Shown here piece after piece: positions 32,722-41,901 of a stretch of 64,000 nucleotides of DNA (position 1 is the first letter of the stretch; each line of letters starts with the position of its first letter). The notes below the pieces were generated by a model. It was not told the DNA's origin. It saw only the letters and a list, made by a program, of their open reading frames with translations, and did no database searches. The position numbers were made by a program, and so were the translations under genes. Source of the DNA: Hymenobacter sp. GOD-10R (GTDB lineage: Bacteria > Bacteroidota > Bacteroidia > Cytophagales > Hymenobacteraceae); the NCBI RefSeq assembly GCF_035609205.1, contig NZ_CP141184.1, positions 4,533,001 through 4,597,000 on the forward strand, in the 5' to 3' direction.

Positions 32722-34450
32722 GGAAGTTTAGTCCGTGAGTTGTGGCTTGCACATGACCCTGGCGAATAACAAAATCACCAAAACGCTCCCCGGTTTGGCG
32801 CTGCTTGGCGTAAGACTCCAGCAAGGGCGTGAGCGTTTGCATGATACCTTCCTCGTCCAGCATTTCCTTGTAGAGCTTGTTTAGTCGCTCGCCTTCGTGG
32901 TCGGCACCTAGGTAGAGGTTGTAGCGGCCAGGCGAACGGCCGATCAGGCCGATTTCACCTAAGTATGGCCGGCCGCAGCCGTTGGGGCAACCGGTCATGC
33001 GGATCAGGATGCCGTCGTTTTCCAACTCGTTAGCGCGGATAACGACGTCGAGGCGGTCGAGCAAGTGCGGCAAATAACGCTCGGCCTCGGCAAAGGCGAG
33101 TGAGCAGGTATTCAGGGCCGTGCAGGCAATGGAGTGCAGGCGCAACGCCGTTTGCTTCTCGGTTTTGGCCCACACACCGCGGGTTTCCAGAATCTCTTGG
33201 ATGCGGGTGCGGTGCTGCGTCTCGATGTTGGCCAGTACTAGGTTCTGGTTGCCGGTCAGGCGAAACTCGCCGGTGTGGAACTCGGCGATTTCGCGCAGAG
33301 CTGTCTTCAGCTCGAAGCCTGGCTGGTCGTGCACACGGCCACCTTCGATGAACAGCGTCAGGTGCGCCTTATTAAGCCCGTCGCCGATAGACCAGCCGAA
33401 GCTGTCCCCTGAGGTTTCGAACTTATACGGCCGGGCCGGAGCTAGGTCGCGCCCAAAACGCTGCCGCAACTCACCCAAAAAGGTATCGAGGCCTACCCGG
33501 TCGATGGTGTACTTGAGGCGCGAGAACTTGCGGTTTTCACGGTTGCCCCAGTCGCGCTGAATCGTTACGATCTTCTCGCACAAATCCACCGTGTCTTCTA
33601 CTGGTACAAACCCGATCAGGTCAGCCAAACGCGGGTAGGTTTCGGGCATGCCGAACGTCATACCTAGGCCACCACCGATAGCCACGTTGAAGCCTACTAA
33701 TTTGCCGTTTTCTTCAATGGCAATCAGGCCGATGTCGTTGGAGAAAATATCGGTATCGTTTTGCGGCGGCACGGCCAGCGCAATCTTGAACTTGCGGGGC
33801 AGGTACGTGGAGCCGTAAATCGGCTCGTGGTCGGTGTGCTCCACCTCACGCTCCGTGGTCAGGGCACTGCTGTAGGCTTGCTGGCCGTTCAGCCACAAAT
33901 CCCAGTACGCGGTGGTGCGCGGCGTGAAGTGCTGGCTGAGCGCGGCGGCTACTTCGTGCACTTGCTTATGCACGCCCGACTCGTGCGGATTGGCCGAGCA
34001 CATTACGTTGCGGTTCACGTCGCCGCAACCGGCAATGCTGTCGAGCAGCACGTCGTTGAAGCCCTGAATGGTGCGCTGCAAATCGCGCTTCAGCACGCCG
34101 TGAATCTGAAACGACTGGCGGGTAGTAAGCTTCAGCGTGTCGTTGCCGTAGCGAACAGTTAGCTCATCCATGCGTAGCCACTGCTCGGCATTCACCACGC
34201 CGCCCGGTACGCGCACGCGCAGCATGAACGAATACAGCGGCTCTAGCTTCTGCCGCTTCCGCTCGCTTTCTAGGTCGCGGTCGGTTTGCTGGTAGAAGCC
34301 GTGAAATTTGATCAGCTGGGTATCGTCAGCCGCCACAGAACCAGTGATGGGGTTCTCCAGGCTTTCGGCAATCGTGCCACGCAAGAAGTTGCTGGCCGTC
34401 TTGATGTGTTCGACTTCGGAGAGTTTCGGATTACTTGAAGTATCTGCCAT
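32714..34450 (-). CDS. cysI: Assimilatory sulfite reductase hemoprotein subunit
   Basis: 578 residues, close to E. coli CysI. The cluster/siroheme ligands are C443-x5-C449 and C488-x3-C492, the same spacing as C434/C440/C479/C483 in E. coli. Two ferredoxin-like half domains (FHGFYQQTDRDLESERKRQKLEPLYSFMLRVRVPGG; LTTRQSFQIHGVLK) are present. It reduces sulfite to sulfide with electrons from CysJ (38606-40444) and needs the siroheme made by the downstream gene. The start ATG overlaps the stop of the DUF2490 gene by one base. Confidence 0.95.
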   Translation of the reverse strand: MADTSSNPKLSEVEHIKTASNFLRGTIAESLENPITGSVAADDTQLIKFHGFYQQTDRDLESERKRQKLEPLYSFMLRVRVPGGVVNAEQWLRMDELTVRYGNDTLKLTTRQSFQIHGVLKRDLQRTIQGFNDVLLDSIAGCGDVNRNVMCSANPHESGVHKQVHEVAAALSQHFTPRTTAYWDLWLNGQQAYSSALTTEREVEHTDHEPIYGSTYLPRKFKIALAVPPQNDTDIFSNDIGLIAIEENGKLVGFNVAIGGGLGMTFGMPETYPRLADLIGFVPVEDTVDLCEKIVTIQRDWGNRENRKFSRLKYTIDRVGLDTFLGELRQRFGRDLAPARPYKFETSGDSFGWSIGDGLNKAHLTLFIEGGRVHDQPGFELKTALREIAEFHTGEFRLTGNQNLVLANIETQHRTRIQEILETRGVWAKTEKQTALRLHSIACTALNTCSLAFAEAERYLPHLLDRLDVVIRANELENDGILIRMTGCPNGCGRPYLGEIGLIGRSPGRYNLYLGADHEGERLNKLYKEMLDEEGIMQTLTPLLESYAKQRQTGERFGDFVIRQGHVQATTHGLNFHA

Positions 34451-35226
34451 TAGTAAGGTTGTGGCGAGGAAGGTAGCTGCGCAGATGCAGCGCGCAGATC
34501 TAGGTTATGAAAATAGAACACCCGGATGGTGTGCTGGTTGCGGTACGTGTCGCCAGCCGGGAGCTGTTGGAATAGGTGCATGTAACCGGCTTGTACCTGC
34601 GCCTGTTTGCTTATTTGGTACGCCACACCCGCAAACAAGCGGTTTTGGTCGAAGTAGTTGTACCGTACTTCTTTGCCCAAGTTAACCATTACCTCGTCAT
34701 TCAGCAGAAACTGCCAACTGCCGGGGTCGAAGTTGCGGCGCGTCAGAGGCAGGAACAGCGCCATGTTGAAGCGGGTTCGATAATTGAAAGCATAACCCGG
34801 CGCCAAGGCCTCATTATTGCGGATATTTCGCCGAAAACGCTCCTCCAGCCGCACCCATTGCATGAGTCGCGCCTTCGGGAATTTGGTAAACCACTGCACT
34901 TGTTGCCAAGGGCGGTGTTCAGGCATGCCGATCCGCCGAGCCCCGTCGGGGAAGTGGTGCACGTAGGCGTAACCAGCCGTCAGGCGCACATCATCTGTGA
35001 GGTAATACGTCAGGCCAACGCGGGCAACGGTCTGAAACATATCATGCACAAACTGATCGTGCAGGCGCAGGTGCAAATCCGTCCAGGTGCCCCAGCGTTG
35101 CGAAAAGCGCGTTTGGTTGAACACCCCCACCCAGGTCTGGCGCTCCTGCACAAAGTTCTTCTGCGCCCACAGGGGTTGCCCAGCCAGTAGCAGACTTACA
35201 ACGAGAAGAGACAGAAACCGCTTCAT
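34450..35226 (-). CDS. DUF2490-family outer-membrane protein
   Basis: 258 residues with a signal peptide (MKRFLSLLVVSLLLAGQPLWAQ). The remainder has the alternating pattern of a beta-barrel and DUF2490 features: QTWVGVFNQTRFSQRWGTWTDLHLRLHD, LTAGYAYVHHF, QRWVRLEERFRRN-like (QWVRLEERFRRNIR) and YNYFDQNRLFAGVAYQISKQAQVQAGYMHLFQQ. It ends with Phe-containing strand FYFHNLDLRA. Function of DUF2490 is unknown. Its place between a TonB receptor (gap 13 bp) and cysI (1-bp overlap) shows it is part of the sulfur transcript. Confidence 0.85.
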   Translation of the reverse strand: MKRFLSLLVVSLLLAGQPLWAQKNFVQERQTWVGVFNQTRFSQRWGTWTDLHLRLHDQFVHDMFQTVARVGLTYYLTDDVRLTAGYAYVHHFPDGARRIGMPEHRPWQQVQWFTKFPKARLMQWVRLEERFRRNIRNNEALAPGYAFNYRTRFNMALFLPLTRRNFDPGSWQFLLNDEVMVNLGKEVRYNYFDQNRLFAGVAYQISKQAQVQAGYMHLFQQLPAGDTYRNQHTIRVFYFHNLDLRAASAQLPSSPQPY

Positions 35227-35239
35227 CCTTGTACCTAGC

Positions 35240-38143
35240 TTAGTGAAGCACCGTGTTGTCGAACGTCAGCGCTATGTAGTACAGCCCGCCGATGGTTGGG
35301 CCCGCCGCGTACTGGATGTAGCGGTTATTGAACAAATTCGCGCCGCCTACTTTGATCGTGGTTTTCAACGTAGGCACACGTAAGTTGACCTGCGCATCCA
35401 CCGTTTGATAAGCCGGCACTCGGCCGTTAGCCAGCGGGCTTTCCCAGTAGAAAGTACTCTGCCGACGCCACGCAATGTTGAAACCTAGGTTACGCACTAC
35501 CTCGCGGTTCCCAAACGAAGCGTTGATGGCCCACTTCGGGGTATTGAAGCCCGTCACAAAGATGTCGGCCTGTTTGTTGGCGGAAATGTTGTTGTAGTTA
35601 ACGTTACCACCCACGGTAAACTTCTGGTAGAAGTTGTAGTTCACGCCCAGCGTAGAGCCGTAGCTCTTGTAATCGTTGCGGGCATTGGTGTACACGCGGT
35701 AGCGGTCCTGGCGGGCGTCACGGTTGCTGCGCACGGCGGCTAGCACGGCGTCATCCGAACCCACTTGCACTTGGTTGCCGCTAGCATCTTTCGGCACACT
35801 TACTTCTACCTGACCGAGAAAGCCCGAGTAGATGTTGTAGTACGCATCGGCGTCAATGGACACTTTGTTGTCGAACAGCACACTACGGTAGCCTACTTCG
35901 TACGAGTTGATCTGCTCGGGTTGCTCGTTGGGCAAGTTAGCTACTTGCAGCAGTTCCCGGTTTTGCGGAAGCAGGGCAGCCTGCGAGGCAGTAGTGCCAT
36001 TGTTGGCTGCCACGTAGGCGTTCACAGCAGCGTTGAACCGGTCGATGGAAGCACGGGTGTAAGAATTTTGCAGGTAGTTCAGGCCTTCGTTCACGCGAGC
36101 TAGGCCACCCACGCGGCGTACGTTGCCGTTATTCACGAAGGAAAGCGCCTCAAACAGCGACGGGAAGCGCCAGCCGTTCTGGTAGGAAGCGCGGAAATTA
36201 TGCTTCTCGGCCACGGTGTACACGGCGGCGATGCGCGGGTTTACTTTCGGCGTAAACTCCGGGTTGTAGTCAACGCGCAACGAGCCAGTCAGCTTCAGGC
36301 GGTCGGCAAGCAGCAGCTTGGTGGCTTGAGCAAAGCCGCCGAACTTCTTGTAATACACATAATCGCCACCGGGCTGGTTTCGCTCCGTTAAAGGCAGGCT
36401 AAAATCTACGAAGTTGTTGCCGTCGGGAATGATCTGGTACACGCGGGCATCGGCGCCAACTAGCACATCGGCAAACTTGATGCGCTGACCTAGGTTCCAG
36501 ATGCCTTCGGTGTGGTACGTACGACTGCGCTGGGTAAGCGCGGCACCGCCCGGAACGGGGGCACCCTTCACGTTTACGCCGCTGTCCCAGTTATTAGTAC
36601 CAACAATCTGCGCTTTCAAGTCCCGGAAAGCCTGGGTACCCGGCTCGGCACGACCAGCATCGGCGGCGGCGCGGGCAGCCACCATGGCGTTGCCTAGGTC
36701 CGCACCCGATTGCAAGGAGCTTTGCAGAGCCGTCCGGAACTTGGCGCCCCACACAGCGTTGGAGCCATTCTGCAAATCCAAGTTCAGGGCCAGTGGATTG
36801 AGGTTGTAAGAGTTACCCGTGTTCTCAATCAGCGAATAGGCGCGTACGGTGAAGTCGGTGCCTTTCAGCTCTAGCTTATGGTTCTGAACCGTCACGCCGT
36901 CGAGCTGGATCTTGTTGCCGCGCTGAAACACACCGTCCATGAGGCCGAAGCGGTAGCCGTAGCTCAGCTCCAGCTTGTCGGTGAGCTTGTAGTGCAGGCT
37001 AGCATCCGCCTTGATGTTGCGCACGGTGGAGTTCACCAGATCCTTTTCGTAGTAGCCCGTGCGGGTTACCGTAAAGTTCTGGCTTTTACCGTTGTATGGG
37101 ATGTTTACCGTCAGGGAAGAGTTGGTATCGTCGCCGTAGCGGTTCCAGAGGTCAGCCGCCGGGTTGTAAGCACCCGATAGTTCGGGAAAGGCTGGGTTGG
37201 CGGTAGCTAGGTTCTGCGGGTTTTGGTCGGTCTGGGTATTGGCCAGCCAGTCGGTACCCTGTAAGTAGCTCAGGTTCACCTTGTACGCCCAGCGCTGCGT
37301 CTCGCCAATTGTTTGAGCCCAGCGTACCGCTGATTCCGTTAGCAAGCTAGGTTTGCGGTCGATACCATCCACGTGGTTTACGCCCCCCTTCTGATACACG
37401 CTCAAACCTTGGTAGGTGAAAGGGCTCTTGGTGGTTAGGTTGGCCATACCGTTGATGGCGTTCATACCGTAGAGCGCCGATGCCGCACCGGGCGTGATTT
37501 CCACGCTGGCGACGTCTAGCTCGGTCGGACCAATGGCGTTGCCGAGCGGCACCCCGAGGGTAGCCGCCTGCATATCCACGCCATCCACCAGCTGCATGAA
37601 GCGGAAGTTGTTCGGAATGTTGAAACCCCGGGTGTTCGGCACTTTGAACGTGAGGCTCGAGGTAGTCATCTGAACGCCTTTCACGTTTTCCAGCGCATCG
37701 TAAAAGCTAGGTGCCGGAGTTTCCTTAATTGCCCGAATGTCAAGCTTTTCGATGGCAACTGGCGACTTCAAACGGCTTTCTTCTACCCGAGAGGCCGATA
37801 CCACGACTTCGTTGGTCAGCACCGATTTGGACTCCAGCGACACCTGCAAACGGCTGCTGGCGCTGGCCACTTGAATTTCGCGGGTTTCGTAGCCAATAAA
37901 GCTGAAAACCAAAGTAAACGGAAAGCGGAGCCGCTCTTTTAAGGCGAAAGCGCCCGTAGCATCGCTCTGGGTACCGACGGTGCCTCCTTTCACGCTGACC
38001 GTCACGCCGGGCAGTGGTTGGTGGTTGTTATTGTCGCGGATGGTGCCGCTGATGGCAATGATAGGGTCTTGGGCAAACGCCGGTACTGCGTTGGCTAGAA
38101 GCAAAAGCACAAAAAGCCACAAAGAGGCATAATAGTGTCTCAT
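35240..38143 (-). CDS. TonB-dependent receptor with CarboxypepD_reg-like N-domain, in the sulfur cluster
   Basis: 967 residues from MRHYYASLWLFVLLLLANAVPAFAQ (signal peptide). Residues about 27-115 form the N-terminal carboxypeptidase-regulatory-like domain (ISGTIRDNNNHQPLPGVTVSVKGG). The plug follows (SPVAIEKLDIRAIKETPAPSFYDALENVKGVQ, VDGVDMQ, VEITPGAASALYGMNAINGMANLTTK), then the 22-strand barrel, ending FDNTVLH. It is not a SusC (no SusD partner). It sits between cysJ and DUF2490-cysI on the same strand, so the ligand may be a sulfur source or a metal/cofactor needed for sulfite reduction; this is inference. A 31-residue longer frame lacks a signal. Confidence 0.93.
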   Translation of the reverse strand: MRHYYASLWLFVLLLLANAVPAFAQDPIIAISGTIRDNNNHQPLPGVTVSVKGGTVGTQSDATGAFALKERLRFPFTLVFSFIGYETREIQVASASSRLQVSLESKSVLTNEVVVSASRVEESRLKSPVAIEKLDIRAIKETPAPSFYDALENVKGVQMTTSSLTFKVPNTRGFNIPNNFRFMQLVDGVDMQAATLGVPLGNAIGPTELDVASVEITPGAASALYGMNAINGMANLTTKSPFTYQGLSVYQKGGVNHVDGIDRKPSLLTESAVRWAQTIGETQRWAYKVNLSYLQGTDWLANTQTDQNPQNLATANPAFPELSGAYNPAADLWNRYGDDTNSSLTVNIPYNGKSQNFTVTRTGYYEKDLVNSTVRNIKADASLHYKLTDKLELSYGYRFGLMDGVFQRGNKIQLDGVTVQNHKLELKGTDFTVRAYSLIENTGNSYNLNPLALNLDLQNGSNAVWGAKFRTALQSSLQSGADLGNAMVAARAAADAGRAEPGTQAFRDLKAQIVGTNNWDSGVNVKGAPVPGGAALTQRSRTYHTEGIWNLGQRIKFADVLVGADARVYQIIPDGNNFVDFSLPLTERNQPGGDYVYYKKFGGFAQATKLLLADRLKLTGSLRVDYNPEFTPKVNPRIAAVYTVAEKHNFRASYQNGWRFPSLFEALSFVNNGNVRRVGGLARVNEGLNYLQNSYTRASIDRFNAAVNAYVAANNGTTASQAALLPQNRELLQVANLPNEQPEQINSYEVGYRSVLFDNKVSIDADAYYNIYSGFLGQVEVSVPKDASGNQVQVGSDDAVLAAVRSNRDARQDRYRVYTNARNDYKSYGSTLGVNYNFYQKFTVGGNVNYNNISANKQADIFVTGFNTPKWAINASFGNREVVRNLGFNIAWRRQSTFYWESPLANGRVPAYQTVDAQVNLRVPTLKTTIKVGGANLFNNRYIQYAAGPTIGGLYYIALTFDNTVLH

Positions 38144-38468
38144 TGTCAATGATGTGTAGATTTCAAAAAGAGAGATGTAAACAGAACGGCCGCTCAAAAG
38201 TGCGTGCGACGGCCAGACACAAGGCTTTGACGACAAGACGGCCTTGGCATGTTGCCAAAGGCATTGGGGCCAAGCGCTAGTCGTTTAATTCTGACTACAA
38301 CATCGTCTTTGAAAAGCGCACACCATAGGAGGCAAGGAATTCATTAGTAAGATTTTAACAGTAGGTTCTTTTGATTAGAGTTGCTTTACTCTAGGGTGAA
38401 TGCTAGCGGCTTCCTTGATATCAAGGAAGAATCGGAGTAGCCTTGTTGGTGAAACAACTTTTTAAATG
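38144..38468. other. Gene-free spacer upstream of the TonB receptor
   Basis: This part of the 462-bp gap between cysJ and the receptor shows no credible ORF. It is AT-richer near 38340-38400 and could hold a separate promoter for the receptor-cysI part of the cluster. No known riboswitch consensus was seen in it. Confidence 0.45.
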
Positions 38469-38559
38469 TGTCATGCTGCCGCCAGAAAGCGCTGGCGTAC
38501 AGTACCAGCTTTTCTGCTCGCAACGAAGCACGTAAGCGGCTTCCAGCGGCAACATGACA
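38469..38559. repeat. Inverted-repeat element between cysJ and the TonB receptor
   Basis: Outer arms TGTCATGCTGCCGC (38469-38482) and its inverse with one mismatch (38546-38559) enclose a smaller hairpin (CGCCAG...CTGGCG). The TGTCAT start recalls the family 1 elements at 20162 and 45433. Confidence 0.65.
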
Positions 38560-38605
38560 AACGATTAAGCCAACCTTTTACTTTAACTGGCTTATTTACT
38601 GCCAA

Positions 38606-40444
38606 CTAATATACATCTTCGAGGTAGCGACGCTGTTTTTTCAAATTGCGCACGTAATCGGTGGCCGCATCTGAGCTGATACCAGCCTCACGCTGCACCA
38701 CTTCTGTCAGCGCTGTTTGAATAGCAGCACCTAGGCGTACTTTGTCGCCGCACACGTAGAAGTGCGCGCCGTTTTCCAGCCAGCCATATACTTCCTTCGA
38801 GTTTTCAAGCAGACGGTTCTGCACGTAGATTTTCTCGGCTTGGTCGCGGGAAAAGGCTACGTGCAACTGATTGAGCTTGCCTTGCTTGAGATACTGTTGC
38901 CACTCCGTCTGATAGAGGAAGTCGGTGGTGAAGTTGGGGTTGCCGAAGAACAGCCAGTTGCGACCGGCGGCACCTAGCTCCACGCGTTCCTCCACGAAAG
39001 CTCGGAAGGGCGCCACACCCGTTCCCGCTCCTACCATGATAATGTCGGTATCTGTGTTTTGGGGCAGCTTGAAGTATTCGTTGTGTTCTACAAACACCTT
39101 TACCGTATCGTCGACGGCTATGCGGTCGGCCAGGAAGGTTGAGCAAGCACCCTGCTTACGCCGACCAAACGCTTCGTAGCGCACCGCACCTACCGTGAGG
39201 TGCACTTCATCGGGGTGAGCGAGCAAGCTGGAGGCAATGGAATAGGCCCGGCTCGGCAGCGGCCGCAGCGTTTCTACGAGTGCCTGCGCGGAGAGTTCCG
39301 TAGGGAAATCGGTGAGCAAGTCGGCGATGTCGCGGCCATAGAGGTAAGGCTGCAACTGCTTCGTATCTGTCAGCAGATCCTGTAGTTGTGCATGCGGAGC
39401 CAGGGCAGCATAGCGCTCCATCACGTCACGCGTCAGCACCGACAGCTCCCGGCGATTGGCCAAAGCAGCTGCTAGTGGCAACCGCTCGGTACCTAGGTCT
39501 ACCGATTCGCCTTCGGGCAAACGGGCGGCCTTTAGCACTTCTTCTACAAGTGGGTCTTCGTTGACAGGCACTACTGCCAGTGCATCGCCTGGCTCATAGT
39601 GCAAACCCGACTCAGCTAGGTCTAGCTCTAAGTGGTACGTTTCCTTCGACGAACCCCGGCCATTAAGCTGAATGCTTTCGAGCACCCGCGCTTCCCACGG
39701 GTGCTTACGCGAATAAACTGTAGCGGCCGGTTCTGCTTTCACAGCAGCCGAGGCACTTGCGGTGGGCGCAGCCGCGGCAGCAGGTGCCGACGCAGGAGCA
39801 AACTCGCTGGTGATCTTATCTAGTACGGCCGCAATCCACTCTTCGGCAGCAGTTTCGTAGTCTACGTCGCAGTCGACCCGGTCTAGAATGCGTTGGGCAC
39901 CTAGCTCGGCAAAGCGCTCATCGAAGTCACGGCCAGTCTTGCAGAACTCCACGTAGCTTTTATCGCCCAAGGCCAGCACCGAATAGCGTAGCTCGGGTAG
40001 CTTTGGCGCCCGCTTGCTGAACAAGAATTGGTGCAGTTCTTCCGCCGACACGGGCGGATCGCCTTCCCCTTGCGTGCTCACTACCACCAGCATCAGCTTC
40101 TCTTGCGCCAGATTGCGGGTAGCGTAGTCGTTCATGTCTTTTACCTCTACTTTGAGGCCCTTACCAGTGGCAGCATCCGCTAGCTGTTTTGCTACCTTCT
40201 TGCTATTACCTGTTTGAGAACCAAAGAGTACGGTAATGGTAGGCACTGGTGCAGGTGCGGGCGCTACCGCCGCAGCTGCCGGGGCAGCCGTAAGTTGCGG
40301 CGCCGCACCGGTAGTTGCTGAGTAGCGACCATAGAAATAGCCACTCAACCACAGCAGTTGTTGCTCGGTCAAGTTGCCCGAGAGTTGCTGAAGCGTTGCG
40401 TCGTCGAGGCCCGCGGGAAGAGTTGTGCCTTGTAAAGATGTCAT
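38606..40444 (-). CDS. cysJ: Sulfite reductase [NADPH] flavoprotein alpha-component
   Basis: 612 residues. The FMN-binding flavodoxin domain begins FGSQTGN at 75-80 and includes VVSTQGEGDPP and LALGDKSYVEFCKTG. An Ala/Pro-rich linker (about 218-245) leads to the FAD domain with RAYSIASS and EHNEYFKLP, then the NADPH domain with GAGTGVAPFRAFVEER and FYVCGDKVRLGAAIQ, ending RRYLEDVY as in CysJ. It passes electrons from NADPH to CysI. The N-terminal 60 residues contain LTEQQLLWLSGYF, as in E. coli CysJ. cysN lies 90 bp upstream with a hairpin between. Confidence 0.95.
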   Translation of the reverse strand: MTSLQGTTLPAGLDDATLQQLSGNLTEQQLLWLSGYFYGRYSATTGAAPQLTAAPAAAAVAPAPAPVPTITVLFGSQTGNSKKVAKQLADAATGKGLKVEVKDMNDYATRNLAQEKLMLVVVSTQGEGDPPVSAEELHQFLFSKRAPKLPELRYSVLALGDKSYVEFCKTGRDFDERFAELGAQRILDRVDCDVDYETAAEEWIAAVLDKITSEFAPASAPAAAAAPTASASAAVKAEPAATVYSRKHPWEARVLESIQLNGRGSSKETYHLELDLAESGLHYEPGDALAVVPVNEDPLVEEVLKAARLPEGESVDLGTERLPLAAALANRRELSVLTRDVMERYAALAPHAQLQDLLTDTKQLQPYLYGRDIADLLTDFPTELSAQALVETLRPLPSRAYSIASSLLAHPDEVHLTVGAVRYEAFGRRKQGACSTFLADRIAVDDTVKVFVEHNEYFKLPQNTDTDIIMVGAGTGVAPFRAFVEERVELGAAGRNWLFFGNPNFTTDFLYQTEWQQYLKQGKLNQLHVAFSRDQAEKIYVQNRLLENSKEVYGWLENGAHFYVCGDKVRLGAAIQTALTEVVQREAGISSDAATDYVRNLKKQRRYLEDVY

Positions 40445-40479
40445 GTTTGCTAATGGAGAATTCTTTCTGCGGTTTCTGG

Positions 40480-40527
40480 TTTGACCCGGTGTAGAGTAAC
40501 CAGCTGGTCGCTCTGCACCGGGTCAAA
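40480..40527. terminator. Hairpin in the cysN-cysJ gap
   Basis: A perfect 12-bp outer stem TTTGACCCGGTG (40480-40491) pairs with 40516-40527, with further pairing inside. It lies just after the cysN stop. Without a T-tract it is more likely a processing or partial-termination point than a full stop. Confidence 0.55.
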
Positions 40528-40534
40528 TCAATTC

Positions 40535-41824
40535 CTAGATCGAGAAGGCTAGGGCGCCGGGTTCTGCTTCGGTAAATAAATCGGGGTCAGTGGCTTCGAT
40601 CAGGCCAGCGGCAACCGTGCTGCCGGTTTGCTCGTCCACCAAAACGAAGGAGCCCGAGTCGCGGTTCTGACGGTATGGATCAGCCACGATAGGCGCCGCC
40701 GTTTTCAGCCGTACTCGCACGATGTCGTTGAGCTTGGCCTCGTCGGTGGCAACGTGGGTGAACGTTTGCACGTCGATTTTATACAGAATCGTGGGCAGCG
40801 AAGCCTTCACTAGCGCCGAATGGTGCTGAAGCAGGAATTTCCGACCACTGCGTAAAGGCGCTTCGGCCATCCAGCACAGGGTGGCTTCCAGTTCGCGCGT
40901 GATGTGCGGCACCTGCTTCACCGGCACGATAGAGTCGCCGCGGCTCACGTCCACATCCTCGGACAGGCGGATGATTACGCCTTGCGGTGCCACAGCACTT
41001 TCTACCTCTTGTTGGTTGATCTCAATAGCTTCAATGGTCGTTTCAATACCGGAAGGCAGCACCGTCACCTTGTCTCCTTTGCGGTACGAGCCGCTCTGAA
41101 TCCGGCCAGCGTAGCCGCGGTAATCAGGCAGTTCATCCGTCTGAGGACGAATAACATACTGCACCTGGAAGCGCGACTCTTGTACGTCGGCCTCTTGGGT
41201 GGTCGGTACGCTTTCGAGGTACTCCAGCAAGCTAGGTCCGTTGTACCACGTCAGGAAGGCCGAACGCTCCACAATGTTGTCGCCGTGTAGGGCGCTGATC
41301 GGAATAGCCTTTATATCAGACAAGCGGAGCTGCTTGGTAACCTCAGCGTAATCGGCTACAATCTTATCGAACACTTCCTGGCTGTGCCCAACCAAATCCA
41401 TCTTGTTCACGGCCAGCACGAAGTGCCGGATGCCAAGTAGAGCCGCTACCATCGAGTGACGACGCGTTTGCTCAATCACGCCCAGGCGCGCATCGACCAG
41501 CACGATGGCTAGGTCGGCGTTTGAAGCGCCCGTCACCATGTTGCGGGTGTACTGCACGTGGCCGGGCGCGTCGGTAATGATAAACTTACGGCGCGGCGTG
41601 GTGAAGTACTTGTACGCCACATCGATGGTGATGCCTTGTTCGCGCTCGGCGCGCAGACCGTCGGTGAGCAGGGCTAGGTCTACGGTGCCGTGCACGGTTG
41701 GCTTGTTTTCAAGCGCCGCTAGGATATCCAGTGACACTGAATCACTGTCATATAGCAGGCGCCCGATGAGCGTACTTTTGCCGTCGTCAACGCTGCCGCA
41801 AGTAATAAAACGAAGTAAATCCAT
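40535..41824 (-). CDS. cysN: Sulfate adenylyltransferase subunit 1 (GTPase)
   Basis: 429 residues. GTPase motifs: G1 G10-SVDDGKS-T18, G3 TDAPGHVQYTRNM, G4 AVNKMDLVG. Beta-barrel domains of the elongation-factor type follow (RFQVQYVIRPQTDELPDYRGYAGRIQSG). There is no C-terminal APS kinase, so it is CysN alone. With CysD it makes APS from sulfate and ATP, driven by GTP hydrolysis. It ends before a hairpin and cysJ. cysD lies 77 bp upstream. Confidence 0.96.
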   Translation of the reverse strand: MDLLRFITCGSVDDGKSTLIGRLLYDSDSVSLDILAALENKPTVHGTVDLALLTDGLRAEREQGITIDVAYKYFTTPRRKFIITDAPGHVQYTRNMVTGASNADLAIVLVDARLGVIEQTRRHSMVAALLGIRHFVLAVNKMDLVGHSQEVFDKIVADYAEVTKQLRLSDIKAIPISALHGDNIVERSAFLTWYNGPSLLEYLESVPTTQEADVQESRFQVQYVIRPQTDELPDYRGYAGRIQSGSYRKGDKVTVLPSGIETTIEAIEINQQEVESAVAPQGVIIRLSEDVDVSRGDSIVPVKQVPHITRELEATLCWMAEAPLRSGRKFLLQHHSALVKASLPTILYKIDVQTFTHVATDEAKLNDIVRVRLKTAAPIVADPYRQNRDSGSFVLVDEQTGSTVAAGLIEATDPDLFTEAEPGALAFSI

Positions 41825-41901
41825 TTGGTGGTCTATTGATTTAGCGAGTAGTCGACTCCGTGAGCATGATAGCTAGCTCACGAAGTCACTAAATCACATT
41901 T

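Noticed and set aside
38144..38605. Cobalamin or other riboswitch upstream of the TonB receptor
   Set aside because: No consensus core such as a B12-box was seen; only an inverted repeat is present.
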